NCBI GenBank assembly: GCA_017448355.1
Contig: JAFSLQ010000043.1
Span: forward strand, 1 to 64,000
From: Clostridia bacterium
Lineage (GTDB): Bacteria > Bacillota > Clostridia > Christensenellales > Borkfalkiaceae
Reading direction: 5' to 3'
DNA length: 64,000 bases
Below are positions 10,104-18,941 of this stretch, in pieces. Position numbers and translations under genes: made by a program. Numbering within the stretch: the stretch's first letter is position 1; every line of letters begins with the position of its first letter. The notes beneath the pieces are model-generated. The model made no database searches and was not told the DNA's origin. It saw nothing but the letters and a program-made list of their open reading frames with translations.

Positions 10104-10114
10104 TGTATTACTCC

Positions 10115-10483
10115 TTATAACACTTCGGGCGCAAGAGAAATTATACGCATATAATCTTTGTCACGAAGTTCTCTCGCAATCGGCCCAAAGATACGAGTTC
10201 CTCTCGGCTGTTTCTGCGCGTCGATGATAACCGCAGCGTTGTCGTCAAAACGGACGAAAGTTCCGTCTTTACGTCTGACGCCGTTGGTGCTTCTGACGAT
10301 AACCGCCTTAACAACTTCGCCTTTTTTAACCGCGCCGCCGGGCGTTGCCGTTTTCACGGACGCAACGATAACGTCACCGATATTGCCCGTTCTTCTGAAT
10401 GAGCCGCCCAAAACTTTAATACACATTAACTCTTTCGCACCGGAATTGTCCGCCGCTTTCAATCTTGTAAATGGTTGTATCAT
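10115..10483 (-). CDS. rplN: 50S ribosomal protein L14
   Basis: 122 aa, forms an intersubunit bridge with 16S rRNA and binds L19. [22 protein letters not shown] and the C-terminal [19 protein letters not shown] are diagnostic. Between rpsQ and rplX. Confidence 0.98.
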   Translation of the reverse strand: MIQPFTRLKAADNSGAKELMCIKVLGGSFRRTGNIGDVIVASVKTATPGGAVKKGEVVKAVIVRSTNGVRRKDGTFVRFDDNAAVIIDAQKQPRGTRIFGPIARELRDKDYMRIISLAPEVL

Positions 10484-10494
10484 AGTGCGTCTCC

Positions 10495-10749
10495 TTACTT
10501 AGCCTTTTCGATAATTTCGGCAACTCTCCAATTCTTGTCTTTGGAAAGTTTTCTCGTTTCCACGATTAAAACCTTATCGCCTATACCGCAAGCGTTGGTT
10601 TCGTCGTGCGCTTTGAATTTATGAGTCTTTTTAACCGTCTTTTTGTAAAGGGGGTGTTTGAATCTTTCTTCGATGGCAACGACTACCGTCTTATCCATTT
10701 TGTCGGAAACAACAATGCCAACCCTTTCTTTTCTTAAATTTCTTTCCAT
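10495..10749 (-). CDS. rpsQ: 30S ribosomal protein S17
   Basis: 84-aa OB-fold 16S rRNA-binding protein; [21 protein letters not shown] and [19 protein letters not shown] identify it. Short gaps on both sides. Confidence 0.98.
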   Translation of the reverse strand: MERNLRKERVGIVVSDKMDKTVVVAIEERFKHPLYKKTVKKTHKFKAHDETNACGIGDKVLIVETRKLSKDKNWRVAEIIEKAK

Positions 10750-10761
10750 AATTCCCTACTC

Positions 10762-10959
10762 CTACTTCGCCGCAAGTTCTTTTTCCCTTAAAATCGTCTT
10801 AACTTTCGCGATATCTTTCTTGCAAGAGTTAAGCGACGCGGGATTTTCGAGTTGCCCTATCGCATGACGGAAACGAAGGTTAAAAAGTTCTTCCTTTAAT
10901 TCCTTTAACTTGGTATTTAATTCTTCTACCGTTAATTCGCGGATTTCTTTCGTTTTCAT
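10762..10959 (-). CDS. rpmC: 50S ribosomal protein L29
   Basis: 65-aa two-helix protein near the tunnel exit, docking site for chaperones and [30 protein letters not shown] and the TILREKELA end are typical. Its ATG overlaps the rplP stop (TAATG), implying coupling. Confidence 0.97.
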   Translation of the reverse strand: MKTKEIRELTVEELNTKLKELKEELFNLRFRHAIGQLENPASLNSCKKDIAKVKTILREKELAAK

Positions 10960-11408
10960 TAACCTTCACCGCCTTCTTGTTTAATTTCCTGCGAGCTTAA
11001 ATCCGACTTTTTGACAAACTTCGTTTTGATGGGAAGTTTGTGTCCCGCAAGGCGCATTGCTTCTTTCGCCTGTTCTTCTGTGATGCCCGCCATTTCGAAC
11101 AATACTCTGCCCGGTTTAACAACCGCTACCCAGTATTCTACCGAACCTTTACCGCTACCCATACGGCTGTCCGCAGGTTTCTTGGTAACAGGCTTGTGGG
11201 GGAATATATCTATCCACACTTTACCGCCACGCTTAACGAATCTCGTCATAGCAACACGCGCTGCTTCTATCTGATTAGATTTAATCCAAGCGGGTTCTAA
11301 CGCAACGAGCCCGTACTCGCCGTAAGCGATTTTATTGCCTTTGGTGCATTTTCCGGTCATTCTGCCGCGATGCACTCTTCTTCTTTTAACACGTTTAGGC
11401 ATTAACAT
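10959..11408 (-). CDS. rplP: 50S ribosomal protein L16
   Basis: Organises the A-site tRNA region of 23S rRNA. 149 aa; [39 protein letters not shown] and [17 protein letters not shown] are family blocks. A GGAGG lies 12 nt upstream. Confidence 0.98.
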   Translation of the reverse strand: MLMPKRVKRRRVHRGRMTGKCTKGNKIAYGEYGLVALEPAWIKSNQIEAARVAMTRFVKRGGKVWIDIFPHKPVTKKPADSRMGSGKGSVEYWVAVVKPGRVLFEMAGITEEQAKEAMRLAGHKLPIKTKFVKKSDLSSQEIKQEGGEG

Positions 11409-11413
11409 AATAC

Positions 11414-12076
11414 TTACTCGCCTCCTTCAACTTTCTTTTTGGGAGCGCCGATAATTTCGCCTTTGTAAATCCAGCATTTAATACCGATTACGCCGAACGT
11501 CGTATGCGCTTCCGCAAAGCCGTACTCTATGTTCGCTCTTAAAGTTTGAAGCGGTATAGAACCTTCGTGATAATGTTCGGTTCTCGCGATTTCCGCACCG
11601 TCGAGTCTTCCCGCGACGGAAACTTTGATACCCTTAATTCCGCTTCTCATACTGCGGCCTATCGCCTGTTTCATAGCACGTCTGAACGATACACGTTTTT
11701 CAAGTTGCGTCGCAATACCTTCCGCAACGAGTTGCGCGTCAGCGTCGGGCTTTTTAACTTCCGAAATATTGATGGAAATCTGCTTGTCGCCGCAAATCTT
11801 CGCAACGGTCTTCTTTATCGTTTCAATTTCAGCACCCTGTTTACCGATAAGAACGCCGGGGCGTGCCGTGTATATGTTTATCGTGAGTTTGGTCGCAGCC
11901 TTTTCGATAACTATTTTGGAAATCGCAGCCTGATAATATTTCTTTTTAAGCGCGTTTCTTATTTCGTTATCTTCTTTGATGTTCGCCGCAAAATCCTTTT
12001 TGTCAACGAACCAATGCGAATCCCAATCCTTTATAATTCCGACTCTTAATCCGTGCGGATTAACTTTCTGTCCCAT
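11414..12076 (-). CDS. rpsC: 30S ribosomal protein S3
   Basis: Head protein with KH domain and mRNA-helicase role. Start set at the ATG giving [13 protein letters not shown], preceded by AGGAGGAG; an upstream in-frame GTG/ATG would overlap rplV. 220 aa. [16 protein letters not shown] is the KH GxxG loop, and [22 protein letters not shown] is the C-terminal signature. Confidence 0.98.
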   Translation of the reverse strand: MGQKVNPHGLRVGIIKDWDSHWFVDKKDFAANIKEDNEIRNALKKKYYQAAISKIVIEKAATKLTINIYTARPGVLIGKQGAEIETIKKTVAKICGDKQISINISEVKKPDADAQLVAEGIATQLEKRVSFRRAMKQAIGRSMRSGIKGIKVSVAGRLDGAEIARTEHYHEGSIPLQTLRANIEYGFAEAHTTFGVIGIKCWIYKGEIIGAPKKKVEGGE

Positions 12077-12086
12077 AACGCTCCTC

Positions 12087-12473
12087 CTATGCCTTTGCGT
12101 CCAGCACAACCGTAATATGGCTGGTACGCTTCAAAATTCTGAACGCTCTTCCCTGCGCTCTGGGCATAACCCTTTTAAGCGTCGGGCCTTGGTCTGCAAA
12201 ACAAGCCGCTACGTAAAGATTGTCTTTACTTAAACCCAGATTGTTTTCCGCGTTCGCCGCTGCCGACATAAGAACTTTCTTGATGGGTTCGGAAGCAGAT
12301 TTCGGTGTGTTTTCCAAAATCGCAACCGCTTCCCTATACCCTTTGCCTCTTATGATATCTAAAACGATTCTTACTTTATAAGGAGAAATTCTTACGTATC
12401 TTGCCACCGCTTTGGGGCGTCTGTCTTTATTTTCCGCTATCTTCGCGGTTTTTTCTCTTAAATTCTTTGCCAT
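12087..12473 (-). CDS. rplV: 50S ribosomal protein L22
   Basis: Exit-tunnel protein. 128 aa; [23 protein letters not shown] at the N-terminus and the hairpin loop region [25 protein letters not shown], where macrolide-resistance changes arise in the family. No unusual insertion seen. Confidence 0.98.
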   Translation of the reverse strand: MAKNLREKTAKIAENKDRRPKAVARYVRISPYKVRIVLDIIRGKGYREAVAILENTPKSASEPIKKVLMSAAANAENNLGLSKDNLYVAACFADQGPTLKRVMPRAQGRAFRILKRTSHITVVLDAKA

Positions 12474-12484
12474 CTCAAAGCCTC

Positions 12485-12766
12485 CTATTTGGCACCGGTC
12501 TTCTTTTCCGTACCCGCGTGTCCCTTAAAGGTTCTGGTCGGAGCAAACTCACCGAGTTTGCAACCTACCATATCTTCGGTTATATATACGGGAACGTGTT
12601 TTCTTCCGTCGTACACCGCTATCGTATGTCCTACCATCTGCGGGAATATCGTCGACGCTCTCGACCAAGTCTTTAATACTTTCTTTTCGTTCTTTTCGTT
12701 TAATTCTTCTACTCTCTTTAAGAGTTTAGGTTCTACATAAGGACCTTTTTTAACGCTTCTCGACAT
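12485..12766 (-). CDS. rpsS: 30S ribosomal protein S19
   Basis: 93-aa head protein; [48 protein letters not shown] and [16 protein letters not shown] are diagnostic. Follows rplB by 10 nt. Confidence 0.98.
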   Translation of the reverse strand: MSRSVKKGPYVEPKLLKRVEELNEKNEKKVLKTWSRASTIFPQMVGHTIAVYDGRKHVPVYITEDMVGCKLGEFAPTRTFKGHAGTEKKTGAK

Positions 12767-12776
12767 ATCCTTCTCC

Positions 12777-13604
12777 TTAATTTATCCTTGTAATGATAAG
12801 TTTGTTGGACGATTTCTTATGTTTTCTCGTCTTATAACCGAGAGCAGGTTTACCCCAAGGAGTAACAGGACCGGGCATACCAACGGGAGATTTGCCTTCG
12901 CCACCGCCGTGAGGGTGGTCGCAAGGGTTCATAACCACACCGCGGACGGTAGGACGGATACCCAAGTATCTCGTTTTACCCGCTTTACCGACTCTGATAA
13001 TCTCGTGTTCTAAGTTACCCACCTGACCAATCGTCGCTTTGCAAGCCGCAAGGATATATCTCATTTCGCCGCTCGGCATTTTAATCGTAACGTATTTTTC
13101 GTCACGCGCCATAATCTGCGCACTCATACCCGCCGCTCTCGCAATCTGACCGCCTTTGCCGGGTTGCATTTCGATATTGTGAACCATCGTACCTACGGGA
13201 ATATCTTTAAGCGCAAGCGCGTTGCCCGCCTTGATATCCGCGGTTTCGCCCGAAAGAACGGTATCGCCTACTTTCAAGCCTACGGGTGCGAGAATATAAG
13301 TCTTCGCGCCGTCCGCGTAATACAAAAGAGCGATGTTCGCGCTACGGTTGGGATCATATTCAATCGACTTAACAACTGCCGGAATTCCGTCTTTGTTTCT
13401 CTTGAAATCGATGATGCGGTATTTTCTTCTGTTGCCGCCGCCGATGTGACGAACGGTTATTTTACCCTGAGCGTTTCTGCCGCCCGATTTTCTCTGGTCT
13501 TCGAGAAGAGATTTTTCGGGTTTAGTCGCCGTAATTTCGTCGTATGCGCTTACCGTCATAAAGCGGCGTGCAGACGAAGTCGGTTTATATCTTTTAATAG
13601 CCAT
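12777..13604 (-). CDS. rplB: 50S ribosomal protein L2
   Basis: 275-aa core 23S rRNA-binding protein next to the peptidyl-transferase centre. C-terminal block [18 protein letters not shown] holds the essential histidine. Full-length, no oddities. Confidence 0.98.
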   Translation of the reverse strand: MAIKRYKPTSSARRFMTVSAYDEITATKPEKSLLEDQRKSGGRNAQGKITVRHIGGGNRRKYRIIDFKRNKDGIPAVVKSIEYDPNRSANIALLYYADGAKTYILAPVGLKVGDTVLSGETADIKAGNALALKDIPVGTMVHNIEMQPGKGGQIARAAGMSAQIMARDEKYVTIKMPSGEMRYILAACKATIGQVGNLEHEIIRVGKAGKTRYLGIRPTVRGVVMNPCDHPHGGGEGKSPVGMPGPVTPWGKPALGYKTRKHKKSSNKLIITRIN

Positions 13605-13620
13605 TTTTTACCTCCGAGTA

Positions 13621-13911
13621 TTAGGACAACGAATCGAAGAAGGCAATGGACTTGCTGTCCGCTTTAAGTTTTACTATTGCCTTTTTGTAATCGGGCGTAT
13701 AGCCTTCATACTTGCCCTGTCTTTTCAACTTACCGTGAACGTTCGCGGTGTTGACTTTTTCCACCTTAACGTCGAAAATCTCTTCGACGGCAAGTTTGAT
13801 TTGCGTTTTGTTAGCGTCTTTCGCTACTATAAAGGAATATTTTTTATCCTTTATCCCCGCATAACTCTTTTCAGAGAGCAAGGGTTTGATTATTATATCG
13901 TGAGCAGCCAT
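13621..13911 (-). CDS. rplW: 50S ribosomal protein L23
   Basis: 96-aa tunnel-exit protein, docking site for trigger factor and [27 protein letters not shown] and the [15 protein letters not shown] loop are typical. ATG overlaps the rplD stop (TAATG). Confidence 0.97.
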   Translation of the reverse strand: MAAHDIIIKPLLSEKSYAGIKDKKYSFIVAKDANKTQIKLAVEEIFDVKVEKVNTANVHGKLKRQGKYEGYTPDYKKAIVKLKADSKSIAFFDSLS

Positions 13912-14537
13912 TATTCTCCGTAGACCTCCTGAATATATTCAACAGCCTTTTTGGAAATAACGAGTTTTTCGTTTTTGACGACGTCGTAAGTGTTTATCTG
14001 TCTTGCGGCAATCGTGCTGACTTTATTAAGGTTCGCGCTCGCACGGAGAATATTTTCGTCCGCGCTGTCCAAAACCATAAGTACGCTGTCTTTTAAGTCA
14101 AACGCTTTAAGGAAAGCGACCATTTCTTTGGTTTTGGGAGCATCGACCTTTATTTCGTCGATGAACAACACTTCGTCATTTCTGATTTTCTGCGAAAGTG
14201 CCGCAAAAAGCGCAACTTCTTTCGCTTTATAGTTCATTTTCTTGGAAAAGTCTCTCGACTTCGGAGCAAAAACAACGCCGCCTTTTACCCATTGAGGACT
14301 TCTTATCGAACCTTGTCTCGCTCTGCCCGTACCTTTCTGACGCCAGGGTTTCGCACCGCCGCCCCTTACTTCGCTGCGGGTAAGAGTGCTTTTTGTTCCC
14401 TGTCTTTCGTTGGCAAGTCTCGTAACTATCGCCTGATGAATAACCGATTCGTTATATTCGGCATTGAACAAAGCGTCGTTAAGATTAAGCGTGCCGACTT
14501 CGTTTGCTTTCATATCGTATAATTTAACACTTGGCAT
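13911..14537 (-). CDS. rplD: 50S ribosomal protein L4
   Basis: 208 aa; tunnel protein with the extended loop [40 protein letters not shown] split here over residues about 50-90. In several bacteria L4 represses the S10 operon through its leader, which makes it a candidate regulator of the attenuator upstream of rpsJ (inference). Confidence 0.97.
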   Translation of the reverse strand: MPSVKLYDMKANEVGTLNLNDALFNAEYNESVIHQAIVTRLANERQGTKSTLTRSEVRGGGAKPWRQKGTGRARQGSIRSPQWVKGGVVFAPKSRDFSKKMNYKAKEVALFAALSQKIRNDEVLFIDEIKVDAPKTKEMVAFLKAFDLKDSVLMVLDSADENILRASANLNKVSTIAARQINTYDVVKNEKLVISKKAVEYIQEVYGE

Positions 14538-14548
14538 AATCTTTCTCC

Positions 14549-15181
14549 TTACGCTTTAACGCTGTTGCGTATCGTAACTATTCCGTTTACAGGTCCGGGA
14601 ATCGCACCTTTAACCAAAATAGCGTTTCTTTCCTTGTCCACGCGCACGATTTCAAGATTTAAAACCGTAACGTTTTCGTGTCCGTATTGCCCCGGCATAT
14701 GCTTGCCTTTAAAGACTCTCGAAGGCGAGCTGTTAGCGCCCATAGAACCGACTTCCCTGTGTACAGGCCCCACACCGTGAGTTTCTTTAAGTCTGTGATT
14801 GTTCCATCTCTTGATAACGCCCGTAAATCCGTGTCCTTTCGTGATTCCCGAAACGTCAATCTTATCGCCTGCCGCAAAAGCATCGCACTCTATTACCGTA
14901 CCGACAGCAACGCTTTCCGCACCGTCGATTCTGAATTCTTTCAAAACCTTGCAGGGAGCGATGCCCGTCTTCTTGAATAAACCCGCTTGAGGTTTATTGA
15001 GTTTCTTTTCGTCTACCTGGCTGAATCCCAACTTGATTGCGGAATAGCCGTCTCTTTCCAAAGTTTTCACCTGAACGACGGGGCACGGACCTGCCTCTAC
15101 GACCGTTACGGGAATAACCTTGCCGTCTTTCGAGAACAATTGAGTCATACCCAATTTTCTGCCAATGATTGCTTTATTCAT
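14549..15181 (-). CDS. rplC: 50S ribosomal protein L3
   Basis: 210 aa, starts large-subunit assembly. IIGRKLGMTQLFSKDGKVIPVTVVEAGP and the GHGFTGVIKRW, PGQYGHENVTVLNLEIV blocks identify it. Forty nt after rpsJ. Confidence 0.98.
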   Translation of the reverse strand: MNKAIIGRKLGMTQLFSKDGKVIPVTVVEAGPCPVVQVKTLERDGYSAIKLGFSQVDEKKLNKPQAGLFKKTGIAPCKVLKEFRIDGAESVAVGTVIECDAFAAGDKIDVSGITKGHGFTGVIKRWNNHRLKETHGVGPVHREVGSMGANSSPSRVFKGKHMPGQYGHENVTVLNLEIVRVDKERNAILVKGAIPGPVNGIVTIRNSVKA

Positions 15182-15221
15182 AGATAAAGTTCACCTCCGT
15201 ATATATATAATGTTTTAACCT

Positions 15222-15521
15222 TTACAGTTTGATTTTGATATCTACGCCAGCAGGTAAGTGTATGCTGTCTAACAACTTAATGTTGGGCGAATAGATGTCG
15301 ATAAGTCTCTTATGCGTTCTGATTTCGAACTGTTCTCTCGAATCCTTATATTTGTGCGGAGAACGGAGAATTGTTACCACCTCTTTTTCGGTGGGAAGCG
15401 GAATAGGTCCGCTGATTTTCGCGCCTGACTTTTGCATGGTTTCGACTATATTTTTAGCCGCGCTGTCAAGCATTTCTACGTCGTAAGACATAAGTTTGAT
15501 TCTGATTTTCTGACCTGCCAT
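15222..15521 (-). CDS. rpsJ: 30S ribosomal protein S10
   Basis: 99 aa; [55 protein letters not shown]. First gene of the superoperon, read from the promoter at 15769-15798 after a leader of about 240 nt. Also the transcription antitermination factor NusE in the family. Confidence 0.98.
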   Translation of the reverse strand: MAGQKIRIKLMSYDVEMLDSAAKNIVETMQKSGAKISGPIPLPTEKEVVTILRSPHKYKDSREQFEIRTHKRLIDIYSPNIKLLDSIHLPAGVDIKIKL

Positions 15522-15594
15522 TTTTTAACTCCTTTTTATACTAACTTTTACCGTGCATTTGCTGTAAACTTTTCCGTGTGTGTCGAGTTTTCCG

Positions 15595-15643
15595 AAATAA
15601 AAAAATCATTCGCCGATACTTAGTTTTAAGTCGCTGCGAATGA
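15595..15643 (-). terminator. Leader attenuator upstream of rpsJ
   Basis: On the minus strand TCATTCGC (15643-15636) pairs with GCGAATGA (15613-15606), an inner ACTTA/TAAGT stem extends it, and a run of seven T then ATTT follows at once. This is an intrinsic terminator located about 75 nt before the rpsJ start and inside the transcribed leader, so it can only act as an attenuator. Upstream leader segments (GGACT...AGTCC around 15650-15690) could form a competing structure. Confidence 0.65.
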
Positions 15644-15768
15644 CTTCGGACTCTCTTCGTTTTAAGTTAGTCGCGGGAATCTAAGTCCCCACAATTGTCA
15701 ACGGAAATTATCTTTCAGAAACTGAATTAAGTAACTTCCCGTCTCAACCCAAATTACACAGCCTAGTT

Positions 15769-15798
15769 ATTATAACAGCCGATGCAACCTTTTGTCAA
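15769..15798 (-). promoter_or_regulatory. S10 superoperon promoter
   Basis: Minus strand TTGACA (15798-15793), 18-bp spacer, TATAAT (15774-15769). Both hexamers are consensus. The A/T-rich stretch just upstream (15799-15833) resembles an UP element and contains the left copy of the 21-bp repeat that bounds the prophage. Confidence 0.85.
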
Positions 15799-15812
15799 AC
15801 GTTTTTAAGAGA

Positions 15813-15833
15813 TTTTCAAATATTTTTTTAATA
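15813..15833. repeat. Left 21-bp direct repeat (att-like)
   Basis: Identical to 32013-32033; reads TTTTCAAATA, seven T, AATA. Lies 14 bp upstream of the S10 -35 hexamer. Weaker similarity extends on the S10 side (15786-15812 versus 31991-32012, both starting AACCTTT). AT-rich, so chance identity is possible but a 21-bp match in these two short intervals is unlikely. Confidence 0.6.
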
Positions 15834-15916
15834 TGTATAGGTTTATTCTTTTATTAAGGGTAAACCTTTTTGAATTTTTGCGTTTTTTCGTGAATTTTTT
15901 AAAAGTTTATCGCTTT

Positions 15917-15945
15917 GGGGAGCGAGTATTCTTTCCCCGCTCCCC
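15917..15945. terminator. GC-rich hairpin at the left end of the prophage
   Basis: GGGGAGCG pairs with CGCTCCCC (8 bp, 13-nt loop). No long T run on either side, so terminator function is uncertain; it could be a packaging or replication structure of a ssDNA genome. Confidence 0.4.
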
Positions 15946-16033
15946 GTAATCCCTTTTATATAATGCTACTTGTTAGATTTTGTTAAATTGAAAACGTTGT
16001 TTGTGTTTCCGAGTAGCACATACGTTGAAACGC

Positions 16034-16069
16034 TTTTGTCTTACGGTGGATAACCGCCGTAAGACAAAA
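16034..16069. terminator. Strong bidirectional hairpin before the first prophage gene
   Basis: TTTTGTCTTACGGTGG pairs with CCGCCGTAAGACAAAA around an ATAA loop: 16 bp with one T-G wobble. It is flanked by A and T runs, so it can terminate transcription from both directions. With 15834-16033 it makes up a 250-nt gene-free left end; nothing else was seen there. Confidence 0.6.
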
Positions 16070-16092
16070 AGCCAAATTTTTGGAATACTTTA

Positions 16093-16389
16093 ATGCGTAA
16101 AATTAAAATTGTTTATCGAACTAAAATTAATGTTCAAACTTATTACGTTATGCGTCTTCAAAAAGTATTCTTGAAGTATGAGTTTTTCCCTGTTCGTAGA
16201 ATCACAGGTTCTGATATATCTGTTCCAAAGTATGTTGTGCCGAATTTGGTGAAAAACAATGAAGTGTTTGTTATATTTTCAACTCTATCGTCCGGTAAGA
16301 CGTGTAAATATTTTTATCACCCAAAGGCTCGTAAATGGTATAAAGACGTAAAAGAAACTGAGTTTCCTTTGGTGTTCTCTTGGCTGTAA
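16093..16389 (+). CDS. Unknown basic protein, 98 aa (prophage)
   Basis: Not recognised. Strongly basic, begins MRKIKIVYRTKINVQTYYV, no membrane segment and no cysteine motif beyond one Cys. Only a weak SD (TGGAA) precedes the ATG. First gene of the rightward module; coding potential is supported by length without stops and by the following genes in the same direction, but it could be non-coding. Confidence 0.55.
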   Translation: MRKIKIVYRTKINVQTYYVMRLQKVFLKYEFFPVRRITGSDISVPKYVVPNLVKNNEVFVIFSTLSSGKTCKYFYHPKARKWYKDVKETEFPLVFSWL

Positions 16390-16449
16390 TCCTTATAAAG
16401 GACAGTAATAAATTAAGTCCGGATTTACTCACCGGCAAGGAGTTTTAAA

Positions 16450-16734
16450 ATGAGTATGTTTATTTTTAAGGAAGCAAGGCATTTTCAGAAGAAGGTTGAC
16501 AAATCGGATTTGTATATTGTCAAACTTAATGAACTCGTAGAGAAAGACGGTAAGCAATTTGTTTTTGACAGAGATTATTTTGTTGATAAAGAATCGTTTG
16601 ACAAAATTTCTGCAAAAAATTTGACGTTTGGTGCGCAGGTTGAACCTGTTGGAAAACCTGCCGAATATTTCGGCGGCAAGGAACGTCTTGCTGATTTGAA
16701 AGTTCTTTCAAAATCTCCTTACGAGAAGGTTTAG
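16450..16734 (+). CDS. Candidate ssDNA-binding protein, 94 aa (prophage)
   Basis: No family recognised. Size, charge balance and position directly before the rolling-circle Rep gene match the gene V-type ssDNA-binding proteins of filamentous phages (about 85-115 aa), so this role is proposed from context only. Good SD AAGGAG 8 nt from the ATG, and a CCGG/CCGG hairpin ends just before the SD. C-terminal half is rich in G, K and aromatic residues. Confidence 0.6.
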   Translation: MSMFIFKEARHFQKKVDKSDLYIVKLNELVEKDGKQFVFDRDYFVDKESFDKISAKNLTFGAQVEPVGKPAEYFGGKERLADLKVLSKSPYEKV

Positions 16735-16767
16735 TTTTTCTTTATATTAAGGTCGCCTTTGCGGGTT

Positions 16768-16796
16768 GTTTCGCCCGTAAGGGCGAAACCTTGATA
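16768..16796 (+). other. Candidate double-strand (plus) origin: hairpin plus CTTGATA nick site
   Basis: GTTTCGCCC pairs perfectly with GGGCGAAAC around GTAA (16768-16789); the next seven bases are CTTGATA (16790-16796). In pC194/pUB110-type plasmids and in phiX174 the HUH initiator cuts within CTTG/ATA beside a stem-loop. Here the site is 44 nt before the rep start, so the predicted cut is between 16793 and 16794. Experimental proof absent. Confidence 0.65.
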
Positions 16797-16839
16797 TATT
16801 AGAAACATCTCGACACAAAAATTAAAGGACTTATTAGGT

Positions 16840-17958
16840 ATGGTTGATTACTCGGCAATTAAACTTAATGAAAGTTCTTTCGATAAATTACCTGCGCGGT
16901 TAAGGTATAACGGTCTTGTAGCCGATTATTACCGAACTTACGCTGATGAACTTAAACACGATAATTTTTCGCGGGATTATTTTGAAAGGCTTTATAAAAA
17001 TGCTGACCTTGTTGAAAATTGTTCTAAATATTGGGAAGTAGATTATTATCGGTTGCAACGCGTAAAGTCGTTAGAAAAAGTAAATTTATGTAGAGATAAG
17101 TTTTGCGTAAATTGTCAGTCGGTTTTAGCGAACGCAAGATTACATAAATTTGAACCGATTATAAAAGACGTTTGGAAGACGAATAAAATTTTTCATTGTG
17201 TCTTTACGGTAGAAAACTGTAAAGGTTTTGTATTGAAAAACGTTATTAAGAAAATGTATAAGTCTTTCGGATATTTTGTCAGATACTTAAACGGTCGTGC
17301 AAAGATACGCGGATTAAAATTCGATTATTTAGGCTTTAAAGGCGGTGTACGAAGTCTCGAATTGACTTATAACAAAGAAGACGATACTTATCACCCGCAT
17401 TTTCATTGTCTTTTGGCTTTTTCTAAAAATCTTAATTTGGATAAGAAGTTCCTTAATAAATTTTCTTATTCAAAGTATAGCGATGAAGTACGATATTTTT
17501 CACAGGAAGAGATTTTATTCCAAAAGATTTGGTACTTGCTTAATATCGGTGAAAAAGTAAACCACATAAATATCGACAACGTTGATTTAGGATATTCTGT
17601 TGCGTGTGATGAAGCAAAAGAAACCGATATGCACGAAGTTTTTAAGTATGCGTTAAAAGCAGATTTTGACAAAGACGTTTGTTTAGGTTTCGAGCAGTTT
17701 AAGTTGTATCGCGAAAGTCTTTTAAATTTACGCATAATTCAAGGTTATGGTAATTTTTTAAATTATGAATTTGAGACGAACGATTTTTCCGCTGTGGAAT
17801 TAGACGTTGCCATACAGGAATATAAGGCACAGTTGCGGCTTGTCGAAAATCCTGTAAGAGTATATGAGCAGGCAGATATACTTGTTGATAATATTAAAAG
17901 TGGCAAGTGGAATTATATAACTTCGGGCAGTATTAAAAAATTTATACTTGAAGATTAA
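16840..17958 (+). CDS. rep: Rolling-circle replication initiator, Rep_1-type HUH endonuclease
   Basis: 372 aa. Cuts one strand at the origin and stays linked through a tyrosine. Zinc-like CRDKFCVNC at 84-92, HUH metal motif HPHFH at 185-189, and catalytic motif HEVFKYALK with E266 and Y270 spaced as the E-x3-Y pair of pC194 RepA, where Glu replaces the second Tyr. SD AAAGGA is 10-11 nt upstream. The candidate origin lies directly before the gene. A plasmid-type Rep next to phage-type morphogenesis genes fits Gram-positive filamentous elements. Confidence 0.9.
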   Translation: MVDYSAIKLNESSFDKLPARLRYNGLVADYYRTYADELKHDNFSRDYFERLYKNADLVENCSKYWEVDYYRLQRVKSLEKVNLCRDKFCVNCQSVLANARLHKFEPIIKDVWKTNKIFHCVFTVENCKGFVLKNVIKKMYKSFGYFVRYLNGRAKIRGLKFDYLGFKGGVRSLELTYNKEDDTYHPHFHCLLAFSKNLNLDKKFLNKFSYSKYSDEVRYFSQEEILFQKIWYLLNIGEKVNHINIDNVDLGYSVACDEAKETDMHEVFKYALKADFDKDVCLGFEQFKLYRESLLNLRIIQGYGNFLNYEFETNDFSAVELDVAIQEYKAQLRLVENPVRVYEQADILVDNIKSGKWNYITSGSIKKFILED

Positions 17959-18010
17959 AGGTAGGTTTTTATAAAGTTGTTCCGAAACAAACGGTAATGA
18001 AAATATAAAT

Positions 18011-18038
18011 AACAGTCGGTGGACTTAAACGTAAAAGG
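18011..18038 (+). promoter_or_regulatory. 28-nt leader motif, copy 1
   Basis: AAYAGTCGGYGGACT followed by AAACGYAAAGG, the last bases being the SD of the next gene. AGTC/GACT can form a 4-bp stem. Three further copies at 18907, 24366 and 26530 differ at few positions. This copy has GGTGG and AAAAGG variants. Confidence 0.7.
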
Positions 18039-18044
18039 TGTTAT

Positions 18045-18908
18045 ATGGAAAGAACGAAAAGGAATTTATTATTAACGTTTTTAGCATTTATTCTTGCGAT
18101 ACTTTCGGCAGCGTTTTCGTTGTCGGTTTTTTCATATGCGCGCGCGGACGAACCGGAAGATAAAACGATTACTAACATTGAAAAGACCCAAGAAGAATTT
18201 AGAAAGTATCTCGAAATTTGGGAAAAACTGGACAAAGAAGAACAGTCTAAAGTGTTGTCTAAACACCGTTCGGCAGAGATTGGAGATTATTCTTCTTATC
18301 GCAGAATAACGGAAGGTACGATTACTACCTTATATGATAAGGTTGTAGTTATTGACGGTAGAGATATTTTCGGCGGTGGTGACCACTCATCTAATAATCA
18401 AGTTTATACCTTTGGTTTAAGCGACGGTAATATTTTTGAGGTTCATATAACTGTTGATTGTATATATATTTACATAAGGATTTTAGACAATTTTATTGAT
18501 GCCTACGAGATGGTCGACCCTGTTGTGATTTATTTTTTTTATAACGATTGTGAATACGGACCGTTCGGAGATTTGACAGGTAGTAATTATGTTGCGTATA
18601 GATTTCCTGAAAGCGATGTAACAGCGCTTGACTCTTTACCTGTTAACTATGCGACAACGGAATTTAATATAAGTGTTAACGAGTGCGAAAGTGCAGGCAT
18701 TTATTGGTATGAACTTTCCGATAAAGAACCTGAACCCGACAATCCTACGCCGGATAATCCGACGTCGGGTAGTCATTCGCGTAGTACACCCTATGACGAT
18801 GTAGATTCGGGTAATGCTTTTATAAAATTTGGTGCTATTGCGGGGTTGTTTTGCCTTGGCTTAATGTGTTTTATTCCGTTTAGTAAGAAAAAGAAAAATA
18901 AAAAATAA
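18045..18908 (+). CDS. Exported, C-terminally anchored protein, 287 aa (adhesin-like)
   Basis: Signal peptide (basic MERTKRN, hydrophobic 8-31, ARA cleavage before D35), a soluble ectodomain, a proline-rich spacer PEPDNPTPDNPTSG (about 225-240), then one membrane segment near 255-275 and a tail of lysines (FSKKKKNKK). This layout matches the pIII-type minor coat/adsorption proteins of filamentous phages, known for carrying the anchor at the C-terminus. No sequence family recognised. First gene behind the 28-nt leader motif. Confidence 0.7.
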   Translation: MERTKRNLLLTFLAFILAILSAAFSLSVFSYARADEPEDKTITNIEKTQEEFRKYLEIWEKLDKEEQSKVLSKHRSAEIGDYSSYRRITEGTITTLYDKVVVIDGRDIFGGGDHSSNNQVYTFGLSDGNIFEVHITVDCIYIYIRILDNFIDAYEMVDPVVIYFFYNDCEYGPFGDLTGSNYVAYRFPESDVTALDSLPVNYATTEFNISVNECESAGIYWYELSDKEPEPDNPTPDNPTSGSHSRSTPYDDVDSGNAFIKFGAIAGLFCLGLMCFIPFSKKKKNKK

Positions 18909-18934
18909 TAGTCGGCGGACTTTAAACGTAAAGG
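18907..18934 (+). promoter_or_regulatory. 28-nt leader motif, copy 2
   Basis: Starts inside the stop codon of the previous gene and ends with the AAAGG of the SD of the 160-aa gene. Same core AGTCGGCGGACT as copies 3 and 4. Confidence 0.7.
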
Positions 18935-18941
18935 AGTTATT

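Noticed and set aside
15813..15833. Possible dif/XerCD attachment site at the prophage ends
   Set aside because: The 21-bp repeat shows no resemblance to the Firmicutes dif arms and lies far from any marker of the terminus; a transposase is encoded instead.
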